From positions 783,001 through 847,000 of the forward strand of contig NZ_JBBORC010000001.1 in the NCBI RefSeq assembly GCF_038004425.1: a stretch of 64,000 nt of DNA. The letters are read 5' to 3'. The DNA is from Solibacillus sp. FSL W7-1464. Lineage in GTDB: Bacteria > Bacillota > Bacilli > Bacillales_A > Planococcaceae. This document shows, piece after piece, positions 10,919 through 19,936 of this stretch (positions are counted from its first letter, which is position 1; each line of letters opens with the position of its first letter). A program made the translations under genes and the position numbers. The notes below the pieces were generated by a model, which saw only the letters and a list, made by a program, of their open reading frames with translations, was not told where the DNA came from and made no database searches.

Positions 10919-11317
10919 ATGTTAGTAACATTATTTACTTCACCAAGTTGTACTTCATGTCGAAAAGCAAAAGCATGGTTAGAGGAACATGATATCCCAT
11001 ATACAGAACGTAACATTTTTTCCGAGCCACTTACAATTAGTGAAATCAAAGAGATTTTACGAATGACAGAAGATGGTACCGATGAAATTATCTCGACGCG
11101 TTCGAAAATTTTCCAAAAGTTGAATGTTGATGTTGAAACATTGCCATTACAACGATTATATGAGCTTATTCAGGAATATCCGGGACTGTTACGTCGTCCG
11201 ATTATTTTAGATGAAAAACGTCTGCAAGTCGGCTATAACGAAGATGAAATTCGTCGATTCCTGCCTCGTAAAGTACGAGCATACCAGTTGCAAGAAGCCC
11301 AACGCATGGTTAACTAA
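10919..11317 (+). CDS. spx: Redox-responsive transcriptional regulator Spx
   Basis: A 132-residue ArsC-like regulator that binds the RNA polymerase alpha C-terminal domain and activates thiol-stress genes. The redox switch CTSC lies at residues 11-14, and [16 protein letters not shown] is the conserved core. It carries one extra Leu after the start Met compared with B. subtilis Spx. Its ClpXP adaptor SpxH is encoded at 16.3-17.1 kb. Confidence 0.96.
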   Translation: MLVTLFTSPSCTSCRKAKAWLEEHDIPYTERNIFSEPLTISEIKEILRMTEDGTDEIISTRSKIFQKLNVDVETLPLQRLYELIQEYPGLLRRPIILDEKRLQVGYNEDEIRRFLPRKVRAYQLQEAQRMVN

Positions 11318-11330
11318 ATATACCGCTCAT

Positions 11331-11373
11331 GATGTTACGGATGCATATTGTGCAATTGTAGCATCTTTTTTTT
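11331..11373 (+). terminator. Terminator after spx
   Basis: GATGTTAC pairs with GTAGCATC apart from one mismatch; an inner TGCA/TGCA pair and eight T residues follow. Confidence 0.7.
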
Positions 11374-11513
11374 GTTTTCGAACATATTAGTAAGAGACCT
11401 TAAGTACTTGATTTAAATTGATTCCTGCAATACAATTTCAATTATTCAAATAATTTCGGATGAATAATGTTTTTCCTTTTCATTTTAATCCAATCCATCA
11501 TACAATAGAGTTA

Positions 11514-11601
11514 TAGATACTTCTAATATTTAAAAGTATCTAAGTTCCGATGCAATAGAACGCCATATTGTATGCCACTTGGAAATAAAGCGACGTTCTA
11601 T
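11514..11601. repeat. Two inverted repeats in the mecA upstream region
   Basis: TAGATACTT/AAGTATCTA (11514-11522 and 11534-11542) and ATAGAACG/CGTTCTAT (11555-11562 and 11594-11601). The second pair ends about 30 bp before the mecA start. Neither has a T-tract, so they are more likely operator or leader structures than terminators. Confidence 0.5.
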
Positions 11602-11630
11602 ACAATGACTGTGAAGGGAGTTGAGGTCTA

Positions 11631-12284
11631 ATGGACATCGAACGCATTAATGAAAATACGCTAAAATTATTTATTACGTATAGTGATATCGAGGACCGCG
11701 GTTATACACGTGAAGAAATATGGTACAATCGCGCAAAAGGTGAAGAGCTTTTCTGGGATATCATTGGTGAAATAAATACAGATGATTATTTCGATTTAGA
11801 TGGTCCGATCTGGATTCATATTAACGCTTCAGAAAGTGGGTTGGAAGTCGTTGTTACACGCGCGTCTGTAGGTAATGACTCCGAAACTTCTTCAATGGCT
11901 GGCAACTTTGAGGATGACCTTCATATATCAGATCAATTAAATGAAATGGAAGAATCGATCTTCAATGCGATTGGCAAAGCGGCAAAAGAAGAAGAACAAT
12001 CGCTTGAAAACGCCCGATTCCGATTTAAAGATATTGACGAACTAATACCTCTTGCAAAACGCGCAGCACCTTTAGGAATAGAGTCCGTGTTGTATAAATG
12101 GGAGGATTACTACTATTTATATGTAGATTTAAAAGATTTGGAAAGCCAGGAAGCGAGGAATATCATCGCTTTATGTACTGAATATTTAACGGCTTCCAAA
12201 ATTACTGCGCACCGCCTTGAGGAGTATGCGGAGACAATTATTGCTGAAGACTGCTTCGAAACAATCATTACGTATTTTGAGTAG
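11631..12284 (+). CDS. mecA: Adaptor protein MecA
   Basis: A 217-residue MecA-family adaptor. The N-terminal substrate-binding part begins MDIERINENTLKLFITY and the C-terminal half is the ClpC-binding domain; an acidic linker of about 30 residues separates them. MecA delivers ComK and other clients to ClpCP. AAGGGAGTTGAGG precedes the ATG. Gene order spx-mecA-coiA-pepF matches B. subtilis. Confidence 0.93.
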   Translation: MDIERINENTLKLFITYSDIEDRGYTREEIWYNRAKGEELFWDIIGEINTDDYFDLDGPIWIHINASESGLEVVVTRASVGNDSETSSMAGNFEDDLHISDQLNEMEESIFNAIGKAAKEEEQSLENARFRFKDIDELIPLAKRAAPLGIESVLYKWEDYYYLYVDLKDLESQEARNIIALCTEYLTASKITAHRLEEYAETIIAEDCFETIITYFE

Positions 12285-12296
12285 GAAAGCAGTTAC

Positions 12297-12326
12297 AAAA
12301 GCCACCTGAAATCAGGTGGCTTTTTT
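12297..12326 (+). terminator. Terminator after mecA
   Basis: AAAAGCCACCTGA and TCAGGTGGCTTTTTT form a perfect stem. Confidence 0.93.
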
Positions 12327-12526
12327 GTGTGCACTGAGCTAATCTGAGAGTTGAAGAGCGCTTGAAGAAATTGGAACAAAAAGGTAGAAGAACCCTAGTG
12401 ACGGAAAAGTGGAAAGTTCATTTTAAGAGTAGAATACCTTTAAAAAAGAAGTTTCCAATAGTTACCGATCGTAAGTTGAAAGTGAAAGCTGATTTCATTA
12501 AGATGGATAAAAAGGAGTGGAAGCAA

Positions 12527-13654
12527 ATGCTGGTCGCGATGACAGAACAACAGCAATTATTCTATTTGACGCCGAAACTGCTGCCGGGTGAGTTACAAAG
12601 GTTAAAAAAGCAGCAATCCTTTTATTGTCCCCAATGTAAAGAACGGCTTTTGTTAAAGGCCGGACAAATAAAAATCCCGCACTTTGCCCATCAAAAAAAC
12701 AGTGATTGCGATTCTTTGTTTTCGGAAGGGGAATCTGCTGCACATCTCCTTGGGAAACAACACCTCTTTCAACTTTTTACGAACCTTCAGGTAAGTCCCG
12801 TTCTTGAACCTTTTTTGCCGCAGCTTCAACAGCGGCCGGATCTTCTCATCACAGTTAAAGATTTACAATATGCTATTGAATTTCAGTGCAGCCCAATTGT
12901 GCCTTCGTCTTTTCAGCAACGTACAACGGGCTATTTGAATGCCAACATAACACCGGTATGGATATTGCACACTCCTGAAAAATTTAAACTTACCGGTATC
13001 GCGAAAATTTCAATCAATCATACAAACGGCCAGTTTATCCAGCAATATAAAAAACAGAAATTCCTCATCACCTATGATGTTGAAAGCAAAACATTCTACT
13101 ATATAAGCAACTTAATCCACCTTCATAAATTGCAGTATTTTGCTGTCGTCAAGTCATTGCCCCTCAGTCAACAACGTTTTCCATTCCTGATCCCGGATAA
13201 AGTATCCAAGCCCCAATTTCATCTGCTTCTGAAAAAATACAGGAAATATCGGGAACACTATATCCACCCCCGTCTACTACTGAGCAAAAAGGGGGTAAAC
13301 GATCGATTTTTCCGTGCCATTTATGAATTAAGGTTAACGTTGACAAATCTACCGGCATTTTTAGGGATTCCTGTCCATAATACGCATGCTTTTAACCGAT
13401 TCTGTATAGAATGGCAAGTAGGGCTTTTTCATTTTATGGACTGCCATGCGCTCACTCCGGAAACGATGAATGTAAATGCAATTCCATATTTTTTCGAATG
13501 GAATCAAATGGAGCTGACGGGTGAGCGGAAAGCAGCGGTGGAACATTATTTAGCAATTTTGAGACATCTAGGTATTGAGCAATCGGATGAAAATATAGAC
13601 GAAGTACAACTTTTTAATGTTCTGTACGACGAATTGGTTGCATTTGGATGTTGA
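12527..13654 (+). CDS. coiA: Competence protein CoiA
   Basis: A 375-residue CoiA-family protein. The N-terminus carries a CPQC zinc-ribbon-like motif, followed by the nuclease-like core: EGESAAH, QRPDLLI and YAIEFQCS give the D...ExQ arrangement of PD-(D/E)xK-type folds. I use ATG 12527 because AAAGGAGTGG lies 7-16 bases upstream; the frame is open to 12362 but has no ribosome site there. CoiA acts in processing or recombining DNA taken up in competence. Confidence 0.88.
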   Translation: MLVAMTEQQQLFYLTPKLLPGELQRLKKQQSFYCPQCKERLLLKAGQIKIPHFAHQKNSDCDSLFSEGESAAHLLGKQHLFQLFTNLQVSPVLEPFLPQLQQRPDLLITVKDLQYAIEFQCSPIVPSSFQQRTTGYLNANITPVWILHTPEKFKLTGIAKISINHTNGQFIQQYKKQKFLITYDVESKTFYYISNLIHLHKLQYFAVVKSLPLSQQRFPFLIPDKVSKPQFHLLLKKYRKYREHYIHPRLLLSKKGVNDRFFRAIYELRLTLTNLPAFLGIPVHNTHAFNRFCIEWQVGLFHFMDCHALTPETMNVNAIPYFFEWNQMELTGERKAAVEHYLAILRHLGIEQSDENIDEVQLFNVLYDELVAFGC

Positions 13655-13708
13655 AATTGTTTAAATAGATTTATAATTTCGAATTTCGGAATAGTAGGAG
13701 GCAACTAA

Positions 13709-15517
13709 ATGGCAAAGCAAATTTTAACGCGTGAAGAAGTACCTGAGCAATTAACATGGGATTTAACAACAATCTTTGAATCCGATGATGCGTGGGAAGC
13801 TGAACTGAAGGAAGTGGAGCAATTATCAAAACAAGCTTCAGAATATAAAGGAAAAGTAGCGGAAAGTGCTGAAAGCTTATACAAAACATTGCAGTTTAGC
13901 GATGCATTATACGAGCGTCTGCACAAATTATACGTATATTCACATTTAAAACATGACCAGGATACTACGAACGGCAAGTATCAGGATTTGGATGGGCGTG
14001 TGCGTTCTGTTCTTACAAATGTAGGCGCGGCATGGTCATTTATTACGCCTGAAATTTTAGCGTTGGACGAAGCGACGTTAAACAGCTATGTAGAAAGCTA
14101 TGAACCGCTTTCACTATACGAACAAAGCTTAAAAGAACTGAACTTGGGCCGTCCTCATATCCTTTCAGCTGAAAAAGAAGAATTACTTGCACAATTTTCT
14201 GAAGTGACTTCGACAGCCGGCAAAACATTCAGTGCATTAAATAATGCAGACTTGGAATTCCCTAAAATTAAAGGGGAAGATGGCGAAGAAGTACAAATTA
14301 CGCACGGTAACTATATTACAATGCTGGAAAGTGACAACCGTGAAGTACGTGAAGCAGCATTTAAAGCAGTATATAAAACTTATGGTCAATATAAAAATAC
14401 ATTTGCAACAACTTTAGCAGGTAATGTAAAAGCTCATAATGCGAATGCAAAAGTTCGTAATTACAATTCAGCGCGCCATGCAGCACTGAGCAATAACTTC
14501 ATCCCTGAAAAAGTGTATGACCAGCTTATTTCAACAATTCATGACTATTTACCGGCACTGCACCGCTATGTAGAGCTTCGCAAAAAAGTGCTTGGTTTAG
14601 ATGAACTGCATATGTATGATCTGTTTACTCCGCTTGTTAAAGAGGTGAAAATGGAAGTAACATATGATGAAGCCAAGAAAACGATGGTAGAAAGCTTTGC
14701 GCCACTTGGTAAAGAATATCAGGAAATTGTACAAAAAGGTTTGGAAAGCCGTTGGGTGGATGTGCTTGAAAACAAAGGAAAACGCAGCGGGGCCTATTCT
14801 TCGGGAACGTTCGGTACAAATCCGTATGTGTTAATGAACTGGCAAAATAATGTGAATAACCTTTATACACTGGCACATGAATTCGGACACTCAATGCATA
14901 GTTATTACTCACGTGCCAATCAGCCATACCAATATGCAGATTACTCGATTTTCGTTGCAGAAGTGGCTTCAACATGTAACGAAGAACTATTATTTGACCA
15001 CTTAATGAAGACATTGGATGATGATAAGCAGAAAATCTATTTATTAAATCAATGGTTGGACGGTTTCCGTGGTACGGTATTCCGTCAAACAATGTTCGCT
15101 GAGTTTGAGCATATGATTCACGAATTGGATGCAAAAGGCGAATCGATCACATCGGAAAAATTGACATCGATTTATTATGATTTAAACAAACAATACTTTG
15201 GTGATGCAATGACAGTAGATGAGGAAATCGGTCTGGAATGGGCACGTATTCCACATTTCTACTACAACTATTACGTATATCAATACGCAACAGGTCAATC
15301 AGCAGCAACAGCATTATCTAAACAAATTCTGGAAGAAGGCGAACCGGCAGTTGAACGCTATATTAACAACTTCCTAAAAGCAGGCTGCTCGGACTTCCCG
15401 ATCGAAGTATTAAAAGCTGCAGGTGTAGATATGGAATCTCCGGAACCGATTGCATTGGCATGTAAAGTATTCGAAGAGAAGTTGGAAGAGCTTGAAAAAT
15501 TATTATTGAATAATTAA
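13709..15517 (+). CDS. pepF: Oligoendopeptidase F
   Basis: A 602-residue M3-family zinc metallopeptidase. The zinc motif HEFGH is at residues 390-394, with the third ligand Glu expected about 25 residues later in FVAEVAST. GTAGGAGG precedes the ATG. PepF cleaves short cytosolic peptides; in B. subtilis its overexpression affects sporulation signalling peptides. It follows coiA as in B. subtilis and ends in a terminator. Confidence 0.95.
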   Translation: MAKQILTREEVPEQLTWDLTTIFESDDAWEAELKEVEQLSKQASEYKGKVAESAESLYKTLQFSDALYERLHKLYVYSHLKHDQDTTNGKYQDLDGRVRSVLTNVGAAWSFITPEILALDEATLNSYVESYEPLSLYEQSLKELNLGRPHILSAEKEELLAQFSEVTSTAGKTFSALNNADLEFPKIKGEDGEEVQITHGNYITMLESDNREVREAAFKAVYKTYGQYKNTFATTLAGNVKAHNANAKVRNYNSARHAALSNNFIPEKVYDQLISTIHDYLPALHRYVELRKKVLGLDELHMYDLFTPLVKEVKMEVTYDEAKKTMVESFAPLGKEYQEIVQKGLESRWVDVLENKGKRSGAYSSGTFGTNPYVLMNWQNNVNNLYTLAHEFGHSMHSYYSRANQPYQYADYSIFVAEVASTCNEELLFDHLMKTLDDDKQKIYLLNQWLDGFRGTVFRQTMFAEFEHMIHELDAKGESITSEKLTSIYYDLNKQYFGDAMTVDEEIGLEWARIPHFYYNYYVYQYATGQSAATALSKQILEEGEPAVERYINNFLKAGCSDFPIEVLKAAGVDMESPEPIALACKVFEEKLEELEKLLLNN

Positions 15518-15526
15518 TAGTTTGTG

Positions 15527-15555
15527 AAAACGCATCTGTTTCAGGTGCGTTTTTT
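15527..15555 (+). terminator. Terminator after pepF
   Basis: AAAACGCATCTG pairs with CAGGTGCGTTTT (one wobble), followed by T residues. Confidence 0.88.
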
Positions 15556-15765
15556 GCTTGAAAAAATTAAATTTTACTTTATTCTGGAGGTTGGCGAGGG
15601 TTGGATACAAGCCGTTGCTCTAGTAGATAAGGCTTTAAGAATGTTGATATATCGGCGTTTTAGGCAAGGACTTAAATAAGAATTCAGTTAAATTTATTTT
15701 AAACCTCGATTCTTTATATGGAAACGCTTACTATATGACGAATTTGTGAAATTGCGCAAGATGCA

Positions 15766-15816
15766 TTGCAAGAAATATTATTCCATGATAGAGTAATAAT
15801 CGTGAAATAAATCACA
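15766..15816 (+). promoter_or_regulatory. roxS promoter with Rex-like palindrome
   Basis: A -35 TTGCAA (15766-15771), 17-bp spacer and -10 TAGAGT (15789-15794). CGTGAAATAAATCACA (15801-15816) at the predicted start site resembles the Rex consensus TTGTGAANNNNTTCACAA. A further half-site TTGTGAA lies near 15744. In B. subtilis RoxS is controlled by ResD and Rex. Confidence 0.65.
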
Positions 15817-15916
15817 TAACAAACATACACCCCTTTGTTTGAACGTGAACATTTCTCCCATCCCCTTTGTGAAAAAGAGGCGTCTTATTTCTCGAGAATA
15901 AGGCGCCTCTTTTGTT
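15802..15916 (+). ncRNA. roxS: Small regulatory RNA RoxS/RsaE
   Basis: Recognised by the family core: AATCACATAACAAACATAC, then CCCCTTTGTTTGAA and TCTCCCATCCCCTTTGTG. These C-rich single-stranded motifs pair with Shine-Dalgarno sequences. The RNA ends in a strong terminator, AAAAGAGGCGTCTTATT with AATAAGGCGCCTCTTTT. Length is about 115 nt. In S. aureus and B. subtilis it represses central metabolism and respiration mRNAs. Its place next to spxH matches B. subtilis. Confidence 0.9.
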
Positions 15917-16057
15917 TTTGTTTACAGGTTTTGTGTTTTTTCAATGAATAGGGAGAGAACACTATACTAAAATGGGAATTTCCATCTTCTTCCGTATTTC
16001 AAGGCAAAGGTTTCAAATATATTCTAAAAATTTCCATTTCACTGTTCCAAACGTCGA

Positions 16058-16233
16058 CTAAAAGGAACGCTGCACGATGTCATCCAAAAACAGCTGTAAA
16101 TCCCTCACAACAGCTTCTGTGTTTCCTCTACCTTATGGGCTAATGTTTTCTTTTTCAAGTGCTCCAGAACGTACAGGGGGTTAAAATGCCTATGTCTATC
16201 CTCACACACGTAATAATTCCATTTTTCCTTTCC
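16058..16233 (-). pseudogene. Possible degraded coding remnant
   Basis: On the - strand a stretch reads like protein (...FNPLYVLEHLKKKTLAHK...), stops at TGA, and continues after a +1 shift as VRDLQLFLDDIVQRSF. There is no start codon with a ribosome site. I do not recognise a family; it may be the tail of a decayed gene or chance. Confidence 0.25.
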
Positions 16234-16260
16234 CTACTCGGAACATCTTGCGTAAAACAC

Positions 16261-16293
16261 AAAAAAACCAGCCTGCATGGATGCATAGCTGGT
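16261..16293 (-). terminator. Terminator after spxH
   Basis: On the - strand ACCAGC and GCTGGT, with inner TGCAT/ATGCA pairing, are followed by seven T residues. Confidence 0.85.
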
Positions 16294-16326
16294 CAAAATA
16301 TTGTATAAGTGCGTTATATAAATTAT

Positions 16327-17148
16327 TTAGTAGGTCGTGCGTTCTTTGGCACGCCAAAGTGTAATTTCATCCGTCATGATACGTTCTACTTTTTGCTGAA
16401 GCATGCGTTTCTTTAATTCACGTTCTGCCAGTTGTTCATTGATCGAATAGATTTCGGCTACTTCAGCTGTTGTTAAGGTGCTGAACCGATTGAATAAATC
16501 ATCTAATGCGGGGACCGGTTGGCGAATTAATTCTTCTCCAAGCAATTCTGCTAAAATATGCTCGTATACTTCATAATTGTAAGAACCGCTAACTTTCAGC
16601 CCTTCATCTTCAATGCATTCATTGAAAAATACGATGCTTGGAATTTCCTCAACTTCCATTTCACGTGTTAAGTATAAATCGCATTGGAAGGCACGAGCCG
16701 CTTCCTTTGAACCGAAGTCAGATACGAACTCATCCATATCCAGATTGACTTGCTGTGCGATTTCAATTAACGTCGCATGTGAATTGATGTTGCGTGTATT
16801 AAGTGTCGCTACTTCCTGAACTTTGTTTAAATAGCGGAAACCTGCACGTTTTCCTTGAAGTTCGGCCGCTTTAATTGCAATTGAAGGTAATGCTGGATGT
16901 GTAATATCCAATTCCGCTCCGGAAACACAGCCTTTCATCCGGCTCGTCATGCTGTTAAGAGCAGCGAGTTCCGTACTAAGGACATATCGACATGTAAAGT
17001 AATGACCGTATTCTACTTGCAGTTTCCGCATTGTCATTTGCATGGATAATGCTTTTTCGCAAAGAGGGTCAATAAAAATATAAAGCTCAATCGGTTTATT
17101 ACATGTAGATGGTGCTACAGGTTGCTGTAAAAGTTGGACATTATTCAC
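16327..17148 (-). CDS. spxH: ClpXP adaptor protein SpxH (YjbH)
   Basis: A 273-residue DsbA-like thioredoxin-fold protein that binds Spx and presents it to ClpXP. The fold start IELYIFIDPLC places Cys30 at the usual first position of the CxxC, but the motif reads CEKA, so the second Cys is Ala33. The N-terminal His/Cys-rich segment of B. subtilis YjbH is also reduced. It overlaps the upstream yjbI by 4 bp (ATGA), so the two are translationally coupled. Confidence 0.9.
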   Translation of the reverse strand: MNNVQLLQQPVAPSTCNKPIELYIFIDPLCEKALSMQMTMRKLQVEYGHYFTCRYVLSTELAALNSMTSRMKGCVSGAELDITHPALPSIAIKAAELQGKRAGFRYLNKVQEVATLNTRNINSHATLIEIAQQVNLDMDEFVSDFGSKEAARAFQCDLYLTREMEVEEIPSIVFFNECIEDEGLKVSGSYNYEVYEHILAELLGEELIRQPVPALDDLFNRFSTLTTAEVAEIYSINEQLAERELKKRMLQQKVERIMTDEITLWRAKERTTY

Positions 17149-17543
17149 TCAAATCCCTCCTCATCATTTGGGGCATTGACCATATGGTGAGCAGTCATAA
17201 CAAGACGCTTATAGTAAACTTCACGGAATTTACCGTTCAAGCCCACTTCGTCCATCGCTTCTGCCATACATTCAAGCCATGCCTGGGCACGATCGGGTGT
17301 AATTTTAAAATGCATATGTCTAGCACGCATCATCGGATGGCCATGTTCTTCTGAGAAAAGGTTAGGCCCCCCAAGATACTGTGTTTGGAATTGTATTTGT
17401 TTACGAATTGTTTCCGTCAGATCTTCTGGGAAAATTGGAATTAATAAAGGATGCTTCGCCACTCGAGAGTAGAACGCGTTAATTAATTCAGAAAGCTTTT
17501 CAGCACCGAGTTCCTCATAAGGAATCGTATATTTTCGATTCAT
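17145..17543 (-). CDS. yjbI: Group II truncated haemoglobin YjbI
   Basis: A 132-residue 2-on-2 globin. Proximal His76 lies in RARHMHFKI and the group II Trp in AWLECM (Trp89); Tyr/Gln-type distal residues are plausible in YSR and QTQYLGGP. AAAGGAGTAT precedes the ATG. It forms a two-gene operon with spxH. Roles in oxygen, NO or peroxide handling are known for the family. Confidence 0.93.
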   Translation of the reverse strand: MNRKYTIPYEELGAEKLSELINAFYSRVAKHPLLIPIFPEDLTETIRKQIQFQTQYLGGPNLFSEEHGHPMMRARHMHFKITPDRAQAWLECMAEAMDEVGLNGKFREVYYKRLVMTAHHMVNAPNDEEGFE

Positions 17544-17662
17544 TAGTTATACTCCTTTGTGTCTTTCTCTGCCAGTATATGAAATATGAATGTTATGTAA
17601 GTAATGTAAATTTCATTTAGGCGATACAATCATTCTAGCAACGTAAGGCCGTTTTAACAAAT

Positions 17663-17696
17663 AAAGTGCCCTGCCAAAAAATTTGAAGGGCATTTT
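17663..17696 (-). terminator. Weak terminator after cwlQ
   Basis: AAAGTGCCCT and AGGGCATTTT pair with one mismatch. On the - strand only a short T-rich tail follows. It lies about 160 bp beyond the cwlQ stop. Confidence 0.5.
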
Positions 17697-17854
17697 ACAA
17701 GTTATAACATGGCAGTGGAAATGTTGATTCAATACGTATCCACAACGATTTTCCAGCAAATCCAAATTAGAACATTTCAGGAGCAAATCCAATCAATTCT
17801 AGAAATCCATTTTGGCCTTCGTCTACAAATTCCTACTGCAAGTACATCAAAAAT

Positions 17855-18637
17855 TTACACATTCATGAAGTTCATTATTTTTTTAACATAATTTTGAGTT
17901 TCCTGAAAAGGTGGGATACCCCCATATTTTTTTACATTTCCAGGGCCTGCATTATAGGCGGCAAGGGCCGTTTCTACATTATTATCAAACTGATCGAGCA
18001 TTTGGCGTAAATATTTTGCACCACCCATAATATTTTGGGCAGGGTCAAAGCGGTCGGACACCCCTAAATGGCGCGCTGTTGCGGGCATAAGCTGCATTAA
18101 TCCCGATGCCCCGGCAGCACTAGTGGCAGACGCATTGAAATTCGACTCCTGTTTAATAACGGAAGTGATCAGTTTTTCAGGTAAATTGTATTTCTTAGCG
18201 GCAGCAGCAATTTCTGCCTGATAGGTCTCAGCACCGGCAAAGAAATTTGCTGCATCGGTCTTTCTTGTAAAATCCGTCATATACTGTTCAATTGTGGGTG
18301 TTTCATTACTTGCTGAAAAGCTAGTGAATGTACCCGGTAAATTCGTCAAGTTTGTTGATTGATTCAACAAAAATGGTGCGATATAGTTTTGAACAGCCAA
18401 GTTTTGCTGCTGCGAATTGGAAGTTTGACCGGAGTCCGTTAACTGCTGGAAAGTGCTCACATCACCAAGTCCGGTTAGCGAACTTGATAAAGATTGTCCA
18501 TTTAAAATGTCGCTCATTAAATCTGAAAATAAAGTCGACGCAGAAGATGATAATTCACTTGAGCCTGACTGATTGGATGAATTTAAATTTTGAATTGCCT
18601 GAAGTTCAAGCAATGTTTTCATTGATGAAATATCCAT
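17855..18637 (-). CDS. cwlQ: Lytic transglycosylase CwlQ (YjbJ)
   Basis: A 260-residue peptidoglycan hydrolase. The C-terminal SLT domain has the catalytic Glu in IKQESNFN, then GLMQLMPATA and AAYNAGPGNV. The N-terminal 130 residues are Ser/Asn/Gln-rich and low complexity. No signal peptide is visible. ATG 18637 is preferred over an adjacent GTG. B. subtilis CwlQ has lytic transglycosylase and muramidase activity. It lies 8 bp after yjbK. Confidence 0.88.
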   Translation of the reverse strand: MDISSMKTLLELQAIQNLNSSNQSGSSELSSSASTLFSDLMSDILNGQSLSSSLTGLGDVSTFQQLTDSGQTSNSQQQNLAVQNYIAPFLLNQSTNLTNLPGTFTSFSASNETPTIEQYMTDFTRKTDAANFFAGAETYQAEIAAAAKKYNLPEKLITSVIKQESNFNASATSAAGASGLMQLMPATARHLGVSDRFDPAQNIMGGAKYLRQMLDQFDNNVETALAAYNAGPGNVKKYGGIPPFQETQNYVKKIMNFMNV

Positions 18638-18645
18638 CACAGCAC

Positions 18646-19233
18646 CTAGCCTTTCTGATTGTTTAAAGCCGTCATAAAGCGCACAATTTTCTTTTGCGCA
18701 GGCTGTGGATCAATTGCATGATGTGCTAAAAATTCGGAGAAAATTTCTTTTCCGACAGCTTCATCATGTGTCTCATATTCTACCTCATAATCATCACAGT
18801 GCAAATAGAAAGAATGGTCAAACACGAGCAAACCGCCTTTGTATGGAATCTCCACACGGTCAGTCGTCAATGTTCCGTAACAATGTAAATCACCAACGGG
18901 AATATTGAACAGTGCCAGCCTTTCACTTACTGAATACGGGGGCACTTCGTCACCTGCGAGCATACGATCTGCTTCTTCCCGGGTTAAATAATCTGTCGTT
19001 TCTAAATGCTGGTGTTTGGAAGTTTTCTCTTTTAACGTAAATTCAATCGAATCTTCAACGACGCGAATTCGAAGAGCACTGTGAATTTGTTTTAAATGGT
19101 TTTCTTTCGTATCAAAGTAATGATTAACTTGGCGAATAATTTGTTCGCGTTTTATGGAGAAAGATTCAAGAAGCTGTTCATACTGTGACTTTGTTAGTAT
19201 ATTCTTAAATTCTATTTCAATTTGCTGTGTCAT
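18646..19233 (-). CDS. yjbK: CYTH-domain protein YjbK
   Basis: A CYTH-family protein of about 195 residues. The signature EIEFK (ExExK) is at the N-terminus, and further charged strands (ALRIRVVED, EFTLKEK) line the triphosphate tunnel. CYTH enzymes act on inorganic triphosphate or nucleotide polyphosphates. The frame opens with ATGATGACAATG directly after AAAGG; the fourth codon ATG (19233) has the better spacing. Confidence 0.85.
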   Translation of the reverse strand: MTQQIEIEFKNILTKSQYEQLLESFSIKREQIIRQVNHYFDTKENHLKQIHSALRIRVVEDSIEFTLKEKTSKHQHLETTDYLTREEADRMLAGDEVPPYSVSERLALFNIPVGDLHCYGTLTTDRVEIPYKGGLLVFDHSFYLHCDDYEVEYETHDEAVGKEIFSEFLAHHAIDPQPAQKKIVRFMTALNNQKG

Positions 19234-19402
19234 TGTCATCATCCTTTAAAGTAATAGTTTTCATTTAAATTGAGGTGGCTGAAAACAGTCAAACGTTTCT
19301 GCACCAATCGAGTGTCCTATGGTAAAATGTGAAGGGTAGATGAATCATCAATTTTATTATCGGACAATTTCCGGTAATGAATAGAAAAAGGAGATTAATT
19401 CA

Positions 19403-19786
19403 TTGCGAAACGTATATATTATCGATCATGTTGAAGTAGTACATAATGAAATCCATTTTATTTTAAATGAAAAGAAGCAACTTAGCCAATTGCAATCGAC
19501 AGGTCAAGTGATCGTCGATTCGGATAATGAGGCGTTTCTTTATATCATAGAAGAAAACGAGGCATACAGTTATATAAGTTTTGCGAACAATGTATGGCCG
19601 CAGCTCTTACAAATGTTATTGACAGAGCAAAAGGCATACTTGAAAGTGGAGGACGGTTTGTTGTCGCTTGAACAATTTGCTGATGAATTACAAGGATTGC
19701 TTTATAATATTGAAGGCAACAGCAACTATGGAGATCAATTTGTTGGGAATATCGAAAAGGCATTTGCCGAATTCTTGAATAAATAG
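19403..19786 (+). CDS. yjbL: UPF0738 protein YjbL
   Basis: A 127-residue acidic protein matching the YjbL/UPF0738 layout. It starts at TTG 19403 behind AAAGGAG. It is divergent from yjbK and upstream of relQ, as in B. subtilis. No catalytic motif or membrane segment is visible. Function unknown. Confidence 0.8.
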   Translation: MRNVYIIDHVEVVHNEIHFILNEKKQLSQLQSTGQVIVDSDNEAFLYIIEENEAYSYISFANNVWPQLLQMLLTEQKAYLKVEDGLLSLEQFADELQGLLYNIEGNSNYGDQFVGNIEKAFAEFLNK

Positions 19787-19936
19787 CATGTAACTAATCG
19801 CGGAAAAACAAACACTTCACGCGATTTAGGTGTGAAATGTGTATTTCTCGTCTACAAGAAGTATAATTGTTTGAAACAACGTGTTGATGAAATAGTGTGA
19901 CAGGAATGTACTATTTCTAGTTGGGGGGTTTTTAAA

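Noticed and set aside
14637-15134. 165-codon frame antisense to pepF
   Set aside because: Lies wholly inside the conserved pepF frame, including the zinc motif region; explained as a codon-usage shadow.
17709-17891. 60-codon + strand frame overlapping the end of cwlQ
   Set aside because: No ribosome site before the ATG, overlaps a real gene on the other strand, no recognisable pattern.
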